Origin: Aquarana catesbeiana
Lineage: Eukaryota; Chordata; Amphibia; Anura; Ranidae
DNA: 64,000 bases
Direction: 5' to 3'
Assembly (NCBI RefSeq): GCF_042186555.1
Contig: NC_133333.1
Coordinates: 217,064,022 to 217,128,021, forward strand
Of this stretch, positions 9,701 through 20,984 are shown in pieces. Position 1 is the first letter of the stretch. Each line of letters begins with the position of its first letter. The translations under genes and the position numbers were made by a program. The notes under the pieces are model-generated. The model was not told the origin of the DNA and did no database searches. It was given only the letters and a program-made list of their open reading frames with translations.

Positions 9701-11490
9701 AGGGAGGAAGGAGAGCTATGTGTACTGAGAGGAGGGGGAGGAAGGAGAGCTATGTGTACTGAGAGGAGAGGGAGGAAGGGGAGCTATGTGTACTGAGAGG
9801 AGAGGGAGGAAGGAGAGCTATGTGTACTGAGAGGAGAGGGAGGAAGGGGAGCTATGTGTACTGAGAGGAAGGGGAGCTATGTGTACTGAGAGGAGAGGGG
9901 GAGCTATGTGTACTGAGAGGAGAGGGAGGAAGGAGAGCTATGTGTACTGAGAGGAGAGGGGGGAGGGGGAGCTATGTGTACTGAGAGGAGAGGGAGGAAG
10001 GGGAACTATGTGTACTGAGAGGAGAGGGAGGAAGGAGAGCTATGTGTACTGAGAGGAGGGGGGGGAAGGAGAGCTATGTGTACTGAGAGGAGAGGGAGGA
10101 AGGGGAGCTATGTGTACTGAGAGGAGAGGGAGGAAGGAGAGCTATGTGTACTGAGAGGAGAGGGAGGAAGGGGAGCTATGTGTACTGAGAGGAAGGGGAG
10201 CTATGTGTACTGAGAGGAGAGGGGGAGGGGGAGCTATGTGTACTGAGAGGAGAGGGAGGAGGGGGAGCTATGTGTACTGAGAGGAGAGGGAGGAAGGAGA
10301 GCTATGTGTACTGAGAGGAGAGGGAGGAAGGGGAGCTATGTGTACTGAGAGGAGAGGGAGGAAGGAGAGCTATGTGTACTGAGAGGAGGGGGAGGAAGGA
10401 GAGCTATGTGTACTGAGAGGAGAGGGAGGAAGGGGAGCTATGTGTACTGAGAGGAGAGGGAGGAAGGAGAGCTATGTGTACTGAGAGGAGAGGGAGGAAG
10501 GGGAGCTATGTGTACTGAGAGGAAGGGGAGCTATGTGTACTGAGAGGAGAGGGGGAGGGGGAGCTATGTGTACTGAGAGGAGAGGGAGGAGGGGAAGCTA
10601 TGTGTACTGAGAGGAGAGGGAGGAAGGAGAGCTATGTGTACTGAGAGGAGAGAGAGGAGGGGGAGCTATGTGTACTGAGAGGAGAGGGAGGAAGGAGAGC
10701 TATGTGTACTGAGAGGAGAGGGAGGAAGAAGAGCTATGTGTACTGAGAGGAGAGGGAGGAGGAGGAGCTATGTGTACTGAGAGGAGAGGGAGGAAGGGGA
10801 GATCTGTGTACTGGGGGAGAGAGAGCAGGGGGAGCTATGTGTACTGAGAGGAGAGGGAGGAAGGAGAGCTATGTGTACTGAGAGGAGAGAGAGGAGGGGG
10901 AGCTATGTGTACTGAGAGGAGAGGGAGGAAGGAGAGCTATGTGTACTGAGAGGAGAGGGGGGAGGGGGAGCTATGTGTACTGAGAGGAGAGGGAGGAAGG
11001 GGAGCTATGTGTACTGAGAGGAGAGGGGGGAGGGGGAGCTATGTGTACTGAGAGGAGAGGGAGGAAGGAGAGCTACGTGTACTGAGAGGAGAGGGAGGAA
11101 GGAGAGCTATGTGTACTGAGAGGAGAGGGAGGAAGGGGAGCTATGTGTACTGAGAGGAAGGGGAGCTATGTGTACTGAGAGGAGAGGGGGAGGGGGAGCT
11201 ATGTGTACTGAGAGGAGAGGGAGGATGGAGAGCTATGTGTACTGAGAGGAGAGGGAGGAGGGGGAGCTATGTGTACTGAGAGGAGAGGGAGGATGGAGAG
11301 CTATGTGTACTGAGAGGAGAGGGAGGAAGGAGAGCTATGTGTACTGAGAGGAGAGAGAGGAAGGAGAGCTATGTGTACTGAGAGGAGAGGGAGGATGGAG
11401 AGCTATGTGTACTGAGAGGAGAGGGAGGAAGGGGAGCTCTGTGTACTGAGAGGAGAGGGAGGAAGGGGAGCTCTGTGTACTGGAGGGAGA
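6740..11490. repeat. Giant GA-rich minisatellite, ~33-bp unit
   Basis: About 4.7 kb is a head-to-tail array of a unit like GAGCTATGTGTACTGAGAGG plus GAGAGGGAGGAAGG, roughly 140 copies. A shortened ~25-bp variant (GAGAGGAAGGGGAGC) recurs irregularly, for example near 7441, 7632, 7973, 8476, 8998, 9359, 9867, 10186, 10513 and 11153, giving higher-order blocks. The plus strand is overwhelmingly purine apart from the CTATGTGTACT segment. The array has no long frame and is not coding. Confidence 0.95.
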
Positions 11491-11689
11491 GGGAGCTCTA
11501 TACTTGGGAGGTGGAGCACTGCGTACTGGGAGGAGGGTAGTGCTTTGTGTACTGGCGAGATAGGTAAGAGGGGGATCTCTGTGTACTGGGGGGAGAGGCT
11601 CTGTATTAAAGGGATAGTGTGAGAAGGAGGGGGGCAGGATTGAGTGACGAGCTCTGTATTGTGGGTGGGGGGAGGAGCTTTGTATTGGT

Positions 11690-11860
11690 GTATCTTCCAG
11701 TGACACCACTGATGCAGGGATATTTTCTCCTTTCACTGATCCCAACTGAGGGCTTTTTTTTTCTTTCCAGTGACACCACCAGTGTAGAGACTTTTTTCCT
11801 TCCAATGACACCACCAATGTAGACTTTTTTTTCCTTCCAGTGACACCACCAACTGTACTG
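11690..11860. repeat. Short tandem repeat, ~45-bp unit
   Basis: Three or four copies of a unit containing TTCCAGTGACACCACCA followed by a T run lie directly after the minisatellite. Open frames across it are repeat translation. Confidence 0.7.
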
Positions 11861-12159
11861 CATGCGGTATGTTTTTTCAGCATCCACCATAATAAAACTT
11901 TGGTGTGAACTGCCATCATAGGAAAGAAGGCATTTTGCCTTATCTGCACATTGAGGCTGCCCTGGAAATAGCAGTCAGTGCAGCCCTACTGCAACTAAAG
12001 AGAACAGGCCCATATTGTGTTCAAATGTAACCAACGTTCGGAAAAATTCAAGCACAGCCATGGCACATGTGTTCTGCAGGCACAAGGCAATGCATCCCTT
12101 GGATGATTTAGAAAATATGTTGTCAGGCTGCCCAAAGGCGGTTTGGTAAAACACACGGT

Positions 12160-12833
12160 CATACCTCCCAAATTTTTGAGATGGGAATGAGGGACACCCA
12201 GGGCTTTTCTACTCAAACAATAGGTGCTGGAACTCAACCACGACCCCCCAAAACCCCTCCATCCACACACCCTCCAAATCACATCAAATAGTGGGTGTGG
12301 CCAGTTTCAATTTCACGAACAGTAGGAGGGTCTTAAAGGGGCATTAAATACCAGGATTGCATTACATACAGAGTGCAGAGTTCAGGGGGGTTATACACAG
12401 AGTGCAGAGCTGTCACTTGTAAACACAGAAACCGGATTTCTGTGTTTACAAGTGATTGTGGTGAGCAGCCCTCCCCCAAGGGTCTGAGCCAGAGGTTCCC
12501 CCTGAAAAAAAGCCCTAGCAAAAAAAGTGTGCAGGCATAGGACACACCACTTGCCACGCCCCCTTAAAGGAGAATTGTACGAAAAAAATAGTTTGGAAAA
12601 CCCACAAGTGCTTCTTTTTTACCACAACTATTCCTTTATATTGGCTTTTGGAATTTACAAATGCAGCAATTTAGAAACTGGATGAAATGTTTAGCACTGG
12701 GAAACACTTTTTGATAGATAAAAAGTGCATTTTATATACAAATATATAGATGAGGGACAAATGAGGAGGAAAGAGGGACATTGCTCCAAATCAGGGACAG
12801 TCCCCTTAAAATCAGGGACAGTTGTGAGCTATG
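12160..12833. mobile_element. MITE with CATACCTCCCAA end
   Basis: The left end reads CATACCTCCCAAATTTTTGA and the right end ends GGGACAGTTGTGAGCTATG, a degenerate inverted pair. The interior includes a perfect hairpin around 12418-12450. It is noncoding. Confidence 0.55.
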
Positions 12834-13700
12834 CACAGGACTTGTTGTTTCTGATTTTGACCTTCACTTGTGATTATCAGGCCTTTTCTGATGTGCTGCA
12901 GCAACCAGAGTTTTGATGAAAAACATCACAAAATAAGAGAATATATTGTAATGATTTCCTGTGACCAGACTGTGTTCAGCAACTGCACCAAGGTGGATGA
13001 CACCAGTATGTGGGCACCCTTAGGTGCTTAGCTTAGGCTACATCCAACAGTCAAGTCCAGTTTTAGCAGTAAACCAACCATGTTTACATAAAGTAGATAA
13101 ACATCAATTTATGGTACGACACCTACAATTAACCCCTTTCAGATGTCATACTGTGATTTGGAATTCAAAAAAGGTAACAGTGAGCGCACATAAATCAACA
13201 ATGAAACAAAACAATGATGTCATGAAAATCTTCACATATTTAGACATACCTGCCAGTCCACAAAAAGTACAGTCCCATCGTTTCAAACAAAGATGGCTTT
13301 GTCCAAGTTAAAGATAAATGAATTTTAATCTTGCTACATAGATAAGAAATGATGACAGACCGATGGGCAAGATCAGGATGGATGAATTTAAGAATAACAA
13401 AGGTTTGTTTTTAGAAAGCAAGAAGTGAAACATTACAATTGTGATTTACCGGCACTGTGCAAAATGGAGCTATATCAACCTATACCTATGAAAACTATGA
13501 ACAGAATAAGCCTTTTCTTTTAAATCAATCATCCAAAGATCAACAATGATACATGGCAGTGTGACATAGAAAGAGCTATGCCAAACAGTAACCCAGCAGC
13601 CATTTTAAGTGTATCTAAACTCAGTAACAAAAATGTAATACATTGCAGCTTACCAGTCCTTAGATGTGGTGGTTGCATTAGTTTTATTTTTTTACCTGGT
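12834..13700. other. Noncoding interval, nothing recognised
   Basis: AT-rich sequence without tandem structure, terminal repeats or convincing coding frames. Confidence 0.45.
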
Positions 13701-13715
13701 GATATACATATGGCA

Positions 13716-13985
13716 GGCTACTTTGGACAGCGGACACAGACGGAGCCCGCTCTACTTTATGGGCAGTCAGATGTAAACAGATTGCCTGTCGTTTACACCT
13801 ACCTGCCATCCGCTCCGATTCACCAGATGGATGAGGAACAGTTCTCCATCCATCTGTTTTTAGCCGACAGGATCGGATATTAGCGAGTGTCAACGGACAC
13901 ATGTCTGTTGACACCTACCACTCCAAAGAGGAGACTGGAGGGTCCAATCGGGTCCGCCTGAAAAACTGTGAAAGCGCCCTAACAC
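13716..13985. mobile_element. Degenerate Harbinger-like MITE
   Basis: The right end CTGTGAAAGCGCCCTAA resembles the TIR of the MITEs at 1892 and 14192. Internal paired segments (tgtcaacggacacatg / tctgttgacacc) give the same palindromic style. The left end is blurred. Confidence 0.45.
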
Positions 13986-14191
13986 ACTTTCTGTCCAAGG
14001 ATGACAACACAGAGTCACAATACTTCTATCCCTAATAATAAACAGTATACAGTAAAACCTTGGTTTTAGAGTGTTTTGAAAGACAAGCAAAATTTTTAAA
14101 TAGATTTTGACTTGATATACAAGCGATGTCTTGATATAGAAGTAGCTTCATGTCACAACTAAGTATAAAAAAGAAGAGAGGCGCCTCTTAA

Positions 14192-14564
14192 GGCTCTTTC
14201 ACACGGGGCGGATCAGTGATCAGCTTGCTCAGCGGGGATCGCTCCACCGATTCCCGCTGAGCAGGAAGATGACAGGTCCGTCGCTGCACACTGTGCAGCA
14301 ACGGACCTGTCAGAGCGCCGCTCTCCCCTATGGAGGATCGGATGATGACGGACTGTAGAGTCCGTCGTCACCTGATCCGATCCGGAAAGGGATGGAAAAG
14401 TAGGGTTTTCCTCCGTTACACTTTTCAGATCGGAGCGGGTCGGATGTCAGCGGACATGTCACCGCTGACATCCGATGCTCCATAGGGATACACGTATGTT
14501 CGTTTTTCATCCGAAAATGGAAGGATGAAAAACGGACATACGGATCCTCCGTGTGAAAGAGCCC
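14192..14564. mobile_element. Harbinger-like MITE (second copy)
   Basis: The 373-bp element has ends GGCTCTTTCACACGG and, on the complement of the right end, GGGCTCTTTCACACGG, with flanking TAA. It is close in sequence to the copy at 1892-2279. It interrupts the left arm of the mariner-type palindrome. Confidence 0.8.
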
Positions 14565-14632
14565 TAAGTGTAGCAATATGGTTACATTTAATGAAGGTAC
14601 AACATTTAACAACTCACATGGTTGATGATTAA

Positions 14633-15803
14633 CCACTTAAGGACCAGCCTTGTTTTGGATTTTAGGTGTTTACATGTTTAAAACATGTTTTTCTGCTAGA
14701 AAATTACTTAGAACCCCCAAACATTATATATGGTTTTTCTTCTAACACCCTAGAGAATAAAATGGCGGTCGTTGCAATACTTTTTTTTGCACCGTATTTG
14801 CGCAGCGGTCTTAAAAGCGCCCTTTTTTTTGGAAAAAATTCACTTTTTTTAATAAAAAAATAAGACATCAGTAAAGTTAGCCCAATTTTTTTTATATTGT
14901 GAAATATAATGTTACGCCAAGTAAATTGATACCCAACATGCCACGCTTCAAAATTGCGCCCGCTCGTGGAATGGCGTCAAACTTTTACCCTCAAAAATCT
15001 CCATAGGCGATGTTTAAAAAAATTCTACAGGTTGCATATTTTGCGGTACAGAGGAGGTCTAGGGCTAGAATTATTACTCTCGCTCTACCGGTCGTGGCGA
15101 TACCTCACATGTGTGGTTTGACCACCGTTTTCATATGCAGGTGCTACTCGCGTATGCGTTCGCTTCTGCGCGCGAGCTCGTCGGGACGGGGGTTTTTTAA
15201 AAAAAAAAAAATTATTTTTATTATTGTTTTTACAGTATTTTATTTATTTTTACACTGTTTTTTTTTTTTTTTAAATTGTGTCACTTTTTTTCCTATTACA
15301 AGGGATGTAAACATCCCTTGTAATAGAAAAAAGCATGACTGGACCTCTTAAATTGTGATCTGGGGTCAAAAAGACCTCAGATCTCATATTTACACTAAAA
15401 TGCAATAAAAAAAAAAAAGTCATTAAAAAAAAATTACATTGAAAAAAAATATTTTTAAGAGGCATGGACGGAAGTGACGTTTTGACGTCGCTTCCGGCCA
15501 GCAATGTCATGGAGACGAGTGGGTGCCATCTTAGCCTCACTCGTCTCCAGGCACACCACAGGGAAGGACGCGATCGCCTCCGCCGCTACCGACAGCTTTG
15601 GAAAGCGGCGGAGGGCACCGGATCGCGGCGGGGGGCCCTCTCCCGCCACCAATAAAAGTGATCTCGCGGCGAATCCGCCGCAGGGACCACTTTTATCTGA
15701 AAGCCGTCCGCCGCACAAAAACGGGGATACCTAGCTAGCTGCTGCCATAACCCCGATATCCCCATTCAAAGTTTGGACTACATCAACGTGCGGCGGTCGG
15801 TAT
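14633..15803. mobile_element. TTAA-type nonautonomous element
   Basis: It starts CCACTTAAGGACC after TTAA (14629-14632). The interior matches 37360-37700 and 49893-50724, including the segments GCGATACCTCACATGTGTG and GTATTTGCGCAGCGGTCTT. The expected ...GGCAAGTGG-TTAA right end is decayed near 15803. TTAA targets point to piggyBac-like or Kolobok-like mobilisation. It contains a short palindrome (about 15290-15325) around ACAAGGGATGTAAACATCCC. Confidence 0.65.
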
Positions 15804-16289
15804 GTGGACAGCTTTACCCTGGATGCCTGCATACTTAGATGTGCCTCTTTTAATCATCAACCATGTGAGTTGCTAAATGTTGTACCTTCATTAAATGTAA
15901 CCATATTGCTACACTTAGAGGCGCATCTCTTCTCTTTTATACTATGTAGATCCTGCTGGATTTTGTTTCTAATCCCTTTGTGGAGGCTGCCATTTGTGGA
16001 TGGACATTTTATGGTTACACAATTGCTATAATCTTTTTATATGGACTATAAACTGAAGGACTTATGAATAAATGGTTGTGGAACGAGTGTCCATTATTTC
16101 TTATGGCGAAATTTGCTTTGATATACAAGTGCTTTGCATTACAAGCATGTTTCCGGAACAAATTATGCTCGCAATCTAAGGTTTTACTGTATATCAATTA
16201 CTATTCTATAATATCTACCTACCTATGTACACTATACTACCAAAAGTATTGTGCCGCCTGCCTTTACATGCACATGAACCCCTTAGGGT

Positions 16290-16672
16290 TCAATATTGAG
16301 TTGGCCCACCCTTCGTAGCTATAACAGCTTCAACTCTTCTGGAAAGGCTGTCCACAAGGTTTAGGGGTGTGTGTATGGGACCATTCTTCCAGGAGCGCAT
16401 TTGTAAGGTCACGCACTGATGTAGACAAGAAGGCCTGGCTCGCAGTCTCTGCTCTAATTCATCCCAAAGGTGTTCTATTGGGTTGAGGTCAGGACTCTGT
16501 GCAGGCCAGTCAAGTTCCTCCACTCCAAACTTGCTCATCCATGTCTTTATGGACCTTGTTCTTTGCACTGGTGCGTATTCATGTTGGAACAGGAAGGGGC
16601 TAACCCCAAACTGTTCCCACAAAGTTGGGAGCATGAAATTGTCCAAAATGTCTTGGTATGCTGACGCCTTAA
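16290..16672 (-). pseudogene. Tc1 transposase C-terminal fragment (left copy)
   Basis: Minus-strand translation gives the end of a Tc1/mariner DDE transposase, including SIKTWMSKFGVEELDWPAQ, SPDLNPIEHLWDELE and the terminal RRVEAVIATKGGPTQY. The usual second catalytic Asp (DNAPVH context) is replaced (HEYAPVQ here), so this copy could not act even if full length. The N-terminal DNA-binding half and first catalytic Asp are missing; the frame upstream runs into the inserted MITE. Confidence 0.9.
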
Positions 16673-17106
16673 TGCCCTGTACACACGGTTGGTCATTGAT
16701 CGGACATTCCGACAACAAAATCCATGGATTTTTTCCGACGGATGTTGGCTCAAACTTGCCTTGCATATACACGGTCACACAAAGTTGTCGGAAAATCCGA
16801 TCGTTCTGAACGCGGTGACGTAAAACACGTACGTCGGGACTATAAACGGGGCAGTAGCCAATAGCTTTCGTCTCTTAATTTATTCTGAGCATGCGTGGCA
16901 CTTTGTGCGTCGGATTTGTGTACACACGATCGGAATTTCCGACAACGGATTTTGTTGTCGGAAAATTTTATAGCCTGCTCTCAAACTTTGTGTGTCAGAA
17001 ATTCCTATGGAAATTGTGTGATGGAGCCCACACATGGTCGGAATTACCGACAACAAGGTCCTATCACACATTTTCCATCGGAAAATCCTATCGTGTGTAC
17101 AGGGCA
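16673..17106. mobile_element. Harbinger-like MITE (TGCCCTGTACACACG family)
   Basis: Ends TGCCCTGTACACACGG and CGTGTGTACAGGGCA are inverted and flanked by TAA on both sides (16670-16672, 17107-17109). The family recurs at 5230-5724 and 46949-47368. It is internally rich in TTCCGACAAC/GTTGTCGGAA pairs and noncoding. Confidence 0.85.
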
Positions 17107-17109
17107 TAA

Positions 17110-17457
17110 GGGTTCCCTTCACTGGAACTAAGGGGCCAAGCCCAACCCCTGAAAAACAACCCCACACCAAATTATTTGGATTGGTGCACAAATCAAGGTC
17201 CATAAAGACATGGGTGAGCGAGTTTGGTTGGAGGAACTTGATTGGACTGACCTCAACCCGATAGAACACCTTTGGGATGCATTAGAGCGGAAAATGCGAG
17301 CCAGGCCTTCTCGTCCACATCAGTGCCTGACCTAAAAAATGCGCTTCTGGAAGAATGGTCAAACATTCCCATAGACACACTCCTAAACCTTGTGGACAGC
17401 CTTCCCAGAAGAGTTGAAGCTGTTGTAGCTGCAAAGGATGGGCCAAATCAATATTGA
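17110..17457 (+). pseudogene. Tc1 transposase C-terminal fragment (right copy)
   Basis: This plus-strand remnant of the same Tc1 transposase C-terminus is in opposite orientation to the copy at 16290-16672. It has frameshifts in the first half, then an open stretch ending LLNLVDSLPRRVEAVVAAKD and a TGA at 17455-17457. Together the two copies make the element symmetrical. Confidence 0.85.
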
Positions 17458-17739
17458 ACCCCAATGACTCATGTGTGTGTAAAGACAGGCATCCTAATAC
17501 TTTTGGTAATATAGTGTATCTATTCTAAAGGCTATTTTCACACAGTCATCATCCATTCAATCACGTTTTTTCAATTAAAAAATTATTCAGTTTAGATCAG
17601 TTTTTACATATCTTCTCAGTTCAGTTCACATCCATTTTCACATCTGCCCACTTGTGTCCTTAACAAAAATGACTCATCCCTACTGTCAGTAGAGGGATTT
17701 CCAGCTGACAGCAGAATGTAAGCAAAGGAGATGTCAGTG

Positions 17740-18066
17740 AAAAATAAAAAATGGCTTGGGGGTCAGCTTCCCCCTGCTGCTGAAGTAAATAATAGGCCAG
17801 GGTCACCTGGTGACATCATTGACATGTCAATAGTTGGTCAATGACATCATAAAGGGGGATCCATATATGGTCAATTACATCACCAAGTGACCCTGCCCCT
17901 TGTTTACTTCAAACAGGGGGCCGGGACCTGGGGGCCCAAATCCTGTTAAGGGAGTTCCAAATTGCGATAGCACCCCCCACCCAAAGAATACCACAACCAC
18001 TGAGCAAGGGTTTTGGGGAAGAGGCACTTTCCCTCATCAAATATGAGGTGCTTTGGAGGGGGGTCC
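17740..18066. repeat. Diverged fragment of foldback-element interior
   Basis: Text such as GACCTGGGGGCCCAAATCCT and CCACTGAGCAAGGGTTTTGG matches the arms of the foldback elements at 22657-25217 and 51830-54220. Termini are not visible. Confidence 0.5.
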
Positions 18067-18364
18067 AGTCTTATAGGTGGATGCAAAAATACAGTGATGT
18101 ATACACTCTCCTACTGATTGTAAATATAAAGTGACTTGTCCTTAAAGTGCAGAAAGTTTTGCAAATATATTCAATATGCAAAGTGCAAAAGTGATTTCTC
18201 CTCTTCCGTGCAATAAACGCAATGTGCAAAGTGCAGAAAATAATTTCTCCTCTTCTGTGCAACACACTTCAGACTGTGGTCATTTATCTATTTGGGAATT
18301 TTTTTCACGTGTACTACTACCTTTTGCATTTACTGTATACTTCATCGTTTTGGATATTTTTTAA

Positions 18365-19386
18365 CCACTTGCTTACTGGGCACCTAAACCCCCCTCCTGC
18401 CCAGACCAATTTTCAGCTTTTAGCGCTTTCACTCTTTGAATGACAATTGCGCGGTCATACAACACTGTACTCAAATTAAATTTTTATAATTTTTTTCCCA
18501 CAAATAGAGCTTTCTTTTGGTGGTATTTGATCACCTCTGGGTTTTTTATTTTTTGGTAAAAAAAAATACAAAACCATTTTATATTTTGTTAATAAATTTT
18601 GCAAACAGGTAATTTTTCTCCTGCATTGATGTACGCTGATTAGGCTACACTGATAGGCTGCATTGATGGGCACTGATAAGGCAGCACTGATGGACACTAA
18701 TAGGCGGCACTGATGAGGTGGCACTGGTGGGCACTGAGATGTGGCACTGATGGGTGGCACTGAAGGGCATTGATAGGTGGCACTGAAGGGCACTAATAGG
18801 TGGCACTGATAGCTGGCGCTGATAGCTGGTACTGATGGGTGGCAGTGATGGGCACTGATCAGAACTGGTAGGTGACACTGATAGGCAGCACTGCTAGGTG
18901 GCACTGATGAGGCACTGATTGACACCATTGGTGGGCTTTGATAGGTGGCACTCATGGGCACTGATAGGTGGCACTGATTGCTGGCACTTATGTACTGGTG
19001 GGCACTGATTCGTGGCACTGGCAGGCGGTATTTGTGGGCACATATGAGGCGGCTTCGCCTCTTCCTCTTCGGGACCAATGTCCCTTCAACAGAAGCCGGT
19101 GATCAGCTTTTTTTTCTCCTCACGCTGTCAGTGTGAGAAGAACAAAAAACGATTACCGATCTTCTATTTACATCATGTGATCAGCTGTCATTAGCTGACA
19201 GCTGATCATGTGGTAAGGGGCCGGCATCGACCCCTTATTCCGATCTGTGATCACCCGAGTCTCACTGACCCGGTGTTCACAGCACACGCGGAGAGCGTGC
19301 AAAGGGGAGGGCGTCTATTGATAGCCTTCCAGCAAAGCAGATCCGCGCTGTAGCCGTCATGCGGCTATAGCGCGGATCTGAAGGGG
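18365..19386. mobile_element. TTAA-type nonautonomous element with internal minisatellite
   Basis: TTAA at 18361-18364 and 19387-19390 flank ends CCACTTGC... and ...AAGGGG, an imperfect inverted pair. The centre (about 18630-19040) is a tandem array of units like TGATAGGTGGCACTGATGGG. Long reading frames over that array, rich in Ser, His, Gln and Cys, are translation of the repeat. The right side holds a hairpin near 19130-19215 and one at 19330-19382. Confidence 0.75.
18630..19040. repeat. Minisatellite within TTAA-type element
   Basis: Irregular 15-30 bp units based on GGCACTGATRGGTGGCACTG. A very similar motif independently fills the hAT element at 45471-46774. Confidence 0.8.
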
Positions 19387-19390
19387 TTAA

Positions 19391-20690
19391 CATATATTGC
19401 TTAGGTAGTTCTAGTTTGATTTTAGCTTTAGCTTTTAACAGCGCAGCACCATCTATTTCATTTATTTCATGTGTGCGGGTATGGACTGACCCTTTTCGGT
19501 GCTTGCAGCAGTTAAACTATCATCTTCATAATAGCGCGGGAATATATATGCAATTTACATCTTGGTAATTCATTATCCTTGCATTGACTCATGATAATCA
19601 CATTCAAATTAAGACATAATCTGTAACTTCAGGACCTGCATCCTAGTTGCTTGCACAGACAGAAGACAGAGGTATTTGTTTCAATGGTTGCTAGCTAGGA
19701 GCAGATATCTAGACAGCTCTGCCAACATCCATACACTGTCTATATCACATAATGGTATGTGTTTTTCCTAGAAAGGCTACCCATGAGCTGTGCATTATCC
19801 CTTTTTTTCCCGATGAGAAAAATACATTTTATCAAATAAAACACAAGTGTTTGATAGGTCATGAACTTTAGCTAGCATGTTCTCATACAGCACATTTTAG
19901 GAAGAGTATGTGTTTTACAAGGTCAGCATGTCAACCTAGTTGACAGTTTGAAAGCAAACACTGAAAAAACTGACAGGGAATGAAGCTATCGCCCACAGGG
20001 GCTGCTGCTCCTTGCTGGCTCCGTTTCAGCAAAACATGTTTGCAGATAAGCCAAATCCATGCACACCTGAAGGCTGATGTCATTTTCCTGTCCTTTAATT
20101 TCACATTATATGCAGCTCCCAGGTACTCGGGTAATAAATGATGTTTTCATGCATTAGTCACCTGACAGCTTTATCTTTCAAATATTATCTATGATGAGTC
20201 CAATGTACCTTGATTCACCTCTACACACCTTAATGAACTATGTATCCTGTGTTTCCACATTTTACAGTGTGTAGAGCTTCACATTTATGAAGTATCACAA
20301 CACCATACAGCATACAGTATGGATTTACGACATAAAGGTGATAACACTATTCTGCACCTGCAATCCTAACGGCTCTATATACTAAAACCAAACATTATCA
20401 TAGTGAATAAAGCAACTCTAACCCCACCTAAGTACCCCCACACACACATTATCTCCTAGAGAAGACACTCCCAATGCAAGCCTCGTTTCAAGCCATAACA
20501 GGCATTTGGCAACTAGATATGAAGTGATACTTAAGGCCATTAAGCTAGTTTCATAAAAAGAAACAAAACCCAAAACACTATAAATGAACTGGAAAGAATA
20601 AATGCATTAACTAAATACTAGTTTTACATATACTGTAATCTGTATCTTATCATAACCCTAATTTCCCTCTGTTAAACAAATTAAACTAGC
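19391..20690. other. Noncoding interval, nothing recognised
   Basis: About 1.3 kb of moderate-complexity, AT-rich sequence with no tandem array, element ends or convincing exon. This is one of the few apparently single-copy stretches of the window. Confidence 0.5.
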
Positions 20691-20984
20691 CTTTCTCAAC
20701 TTTTTTTTTCTGACGGAGGAACCCTTAAAATAAAAAAACCCCTGATTATGTCTACATTTCAGGGTTAAGTATGATCATAACTAGAATATTTGCCACACAC
20801 TCCCTTGCTCTAAATGAGCGGTTCCCAACCCGGGGGTCGATTGCCGATTTGCCATGGGGTCGTGAATGCTGGTCCAATCCGGATAGATCTGACTCCCTAC
20901 ATAGTAATGTCGGGTCCGTCACGGCCAGCGAGACATCACTTCCGGGAGAGGAGAGACCATGCGGAAATGACGTTCCGTCCCCAC

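Larger units (their letters stand above)
14050..16189. mobile_element. Mariner-type palindromic element with two nested insertions
   Basis: CAGTAAAACCTTGG at 14050 is answered by the complement of the right end (CAGTAAAACCTTAG). TA flanks both sides (14048-14049, 16190-16191). Long inner arms match: the segment around 14565-14632 (tgtagcaatatggttacatt, gttgatgattaa) reappears inverted at about 15850-15920. A Harbinger-like MITE and a TTAA-type element sit inside the left arm. There is no transposase. Confidence 0.75.
16230..17516. mobile_element. Inverted-duplicate Tc1 element
   Basis: CACTATACTACCAAAAG at 16230 and its complement at the right end (CACTATATTACCAAAAG) define the TIRs, with TA at 16228-16229 and 17517-17518. 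Both halves carry the 3' part of a Tc1 transposase facing outward, and the 5' half is absent. A Harbinger-like MITE sits at the junction. Confidence 0.85.
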
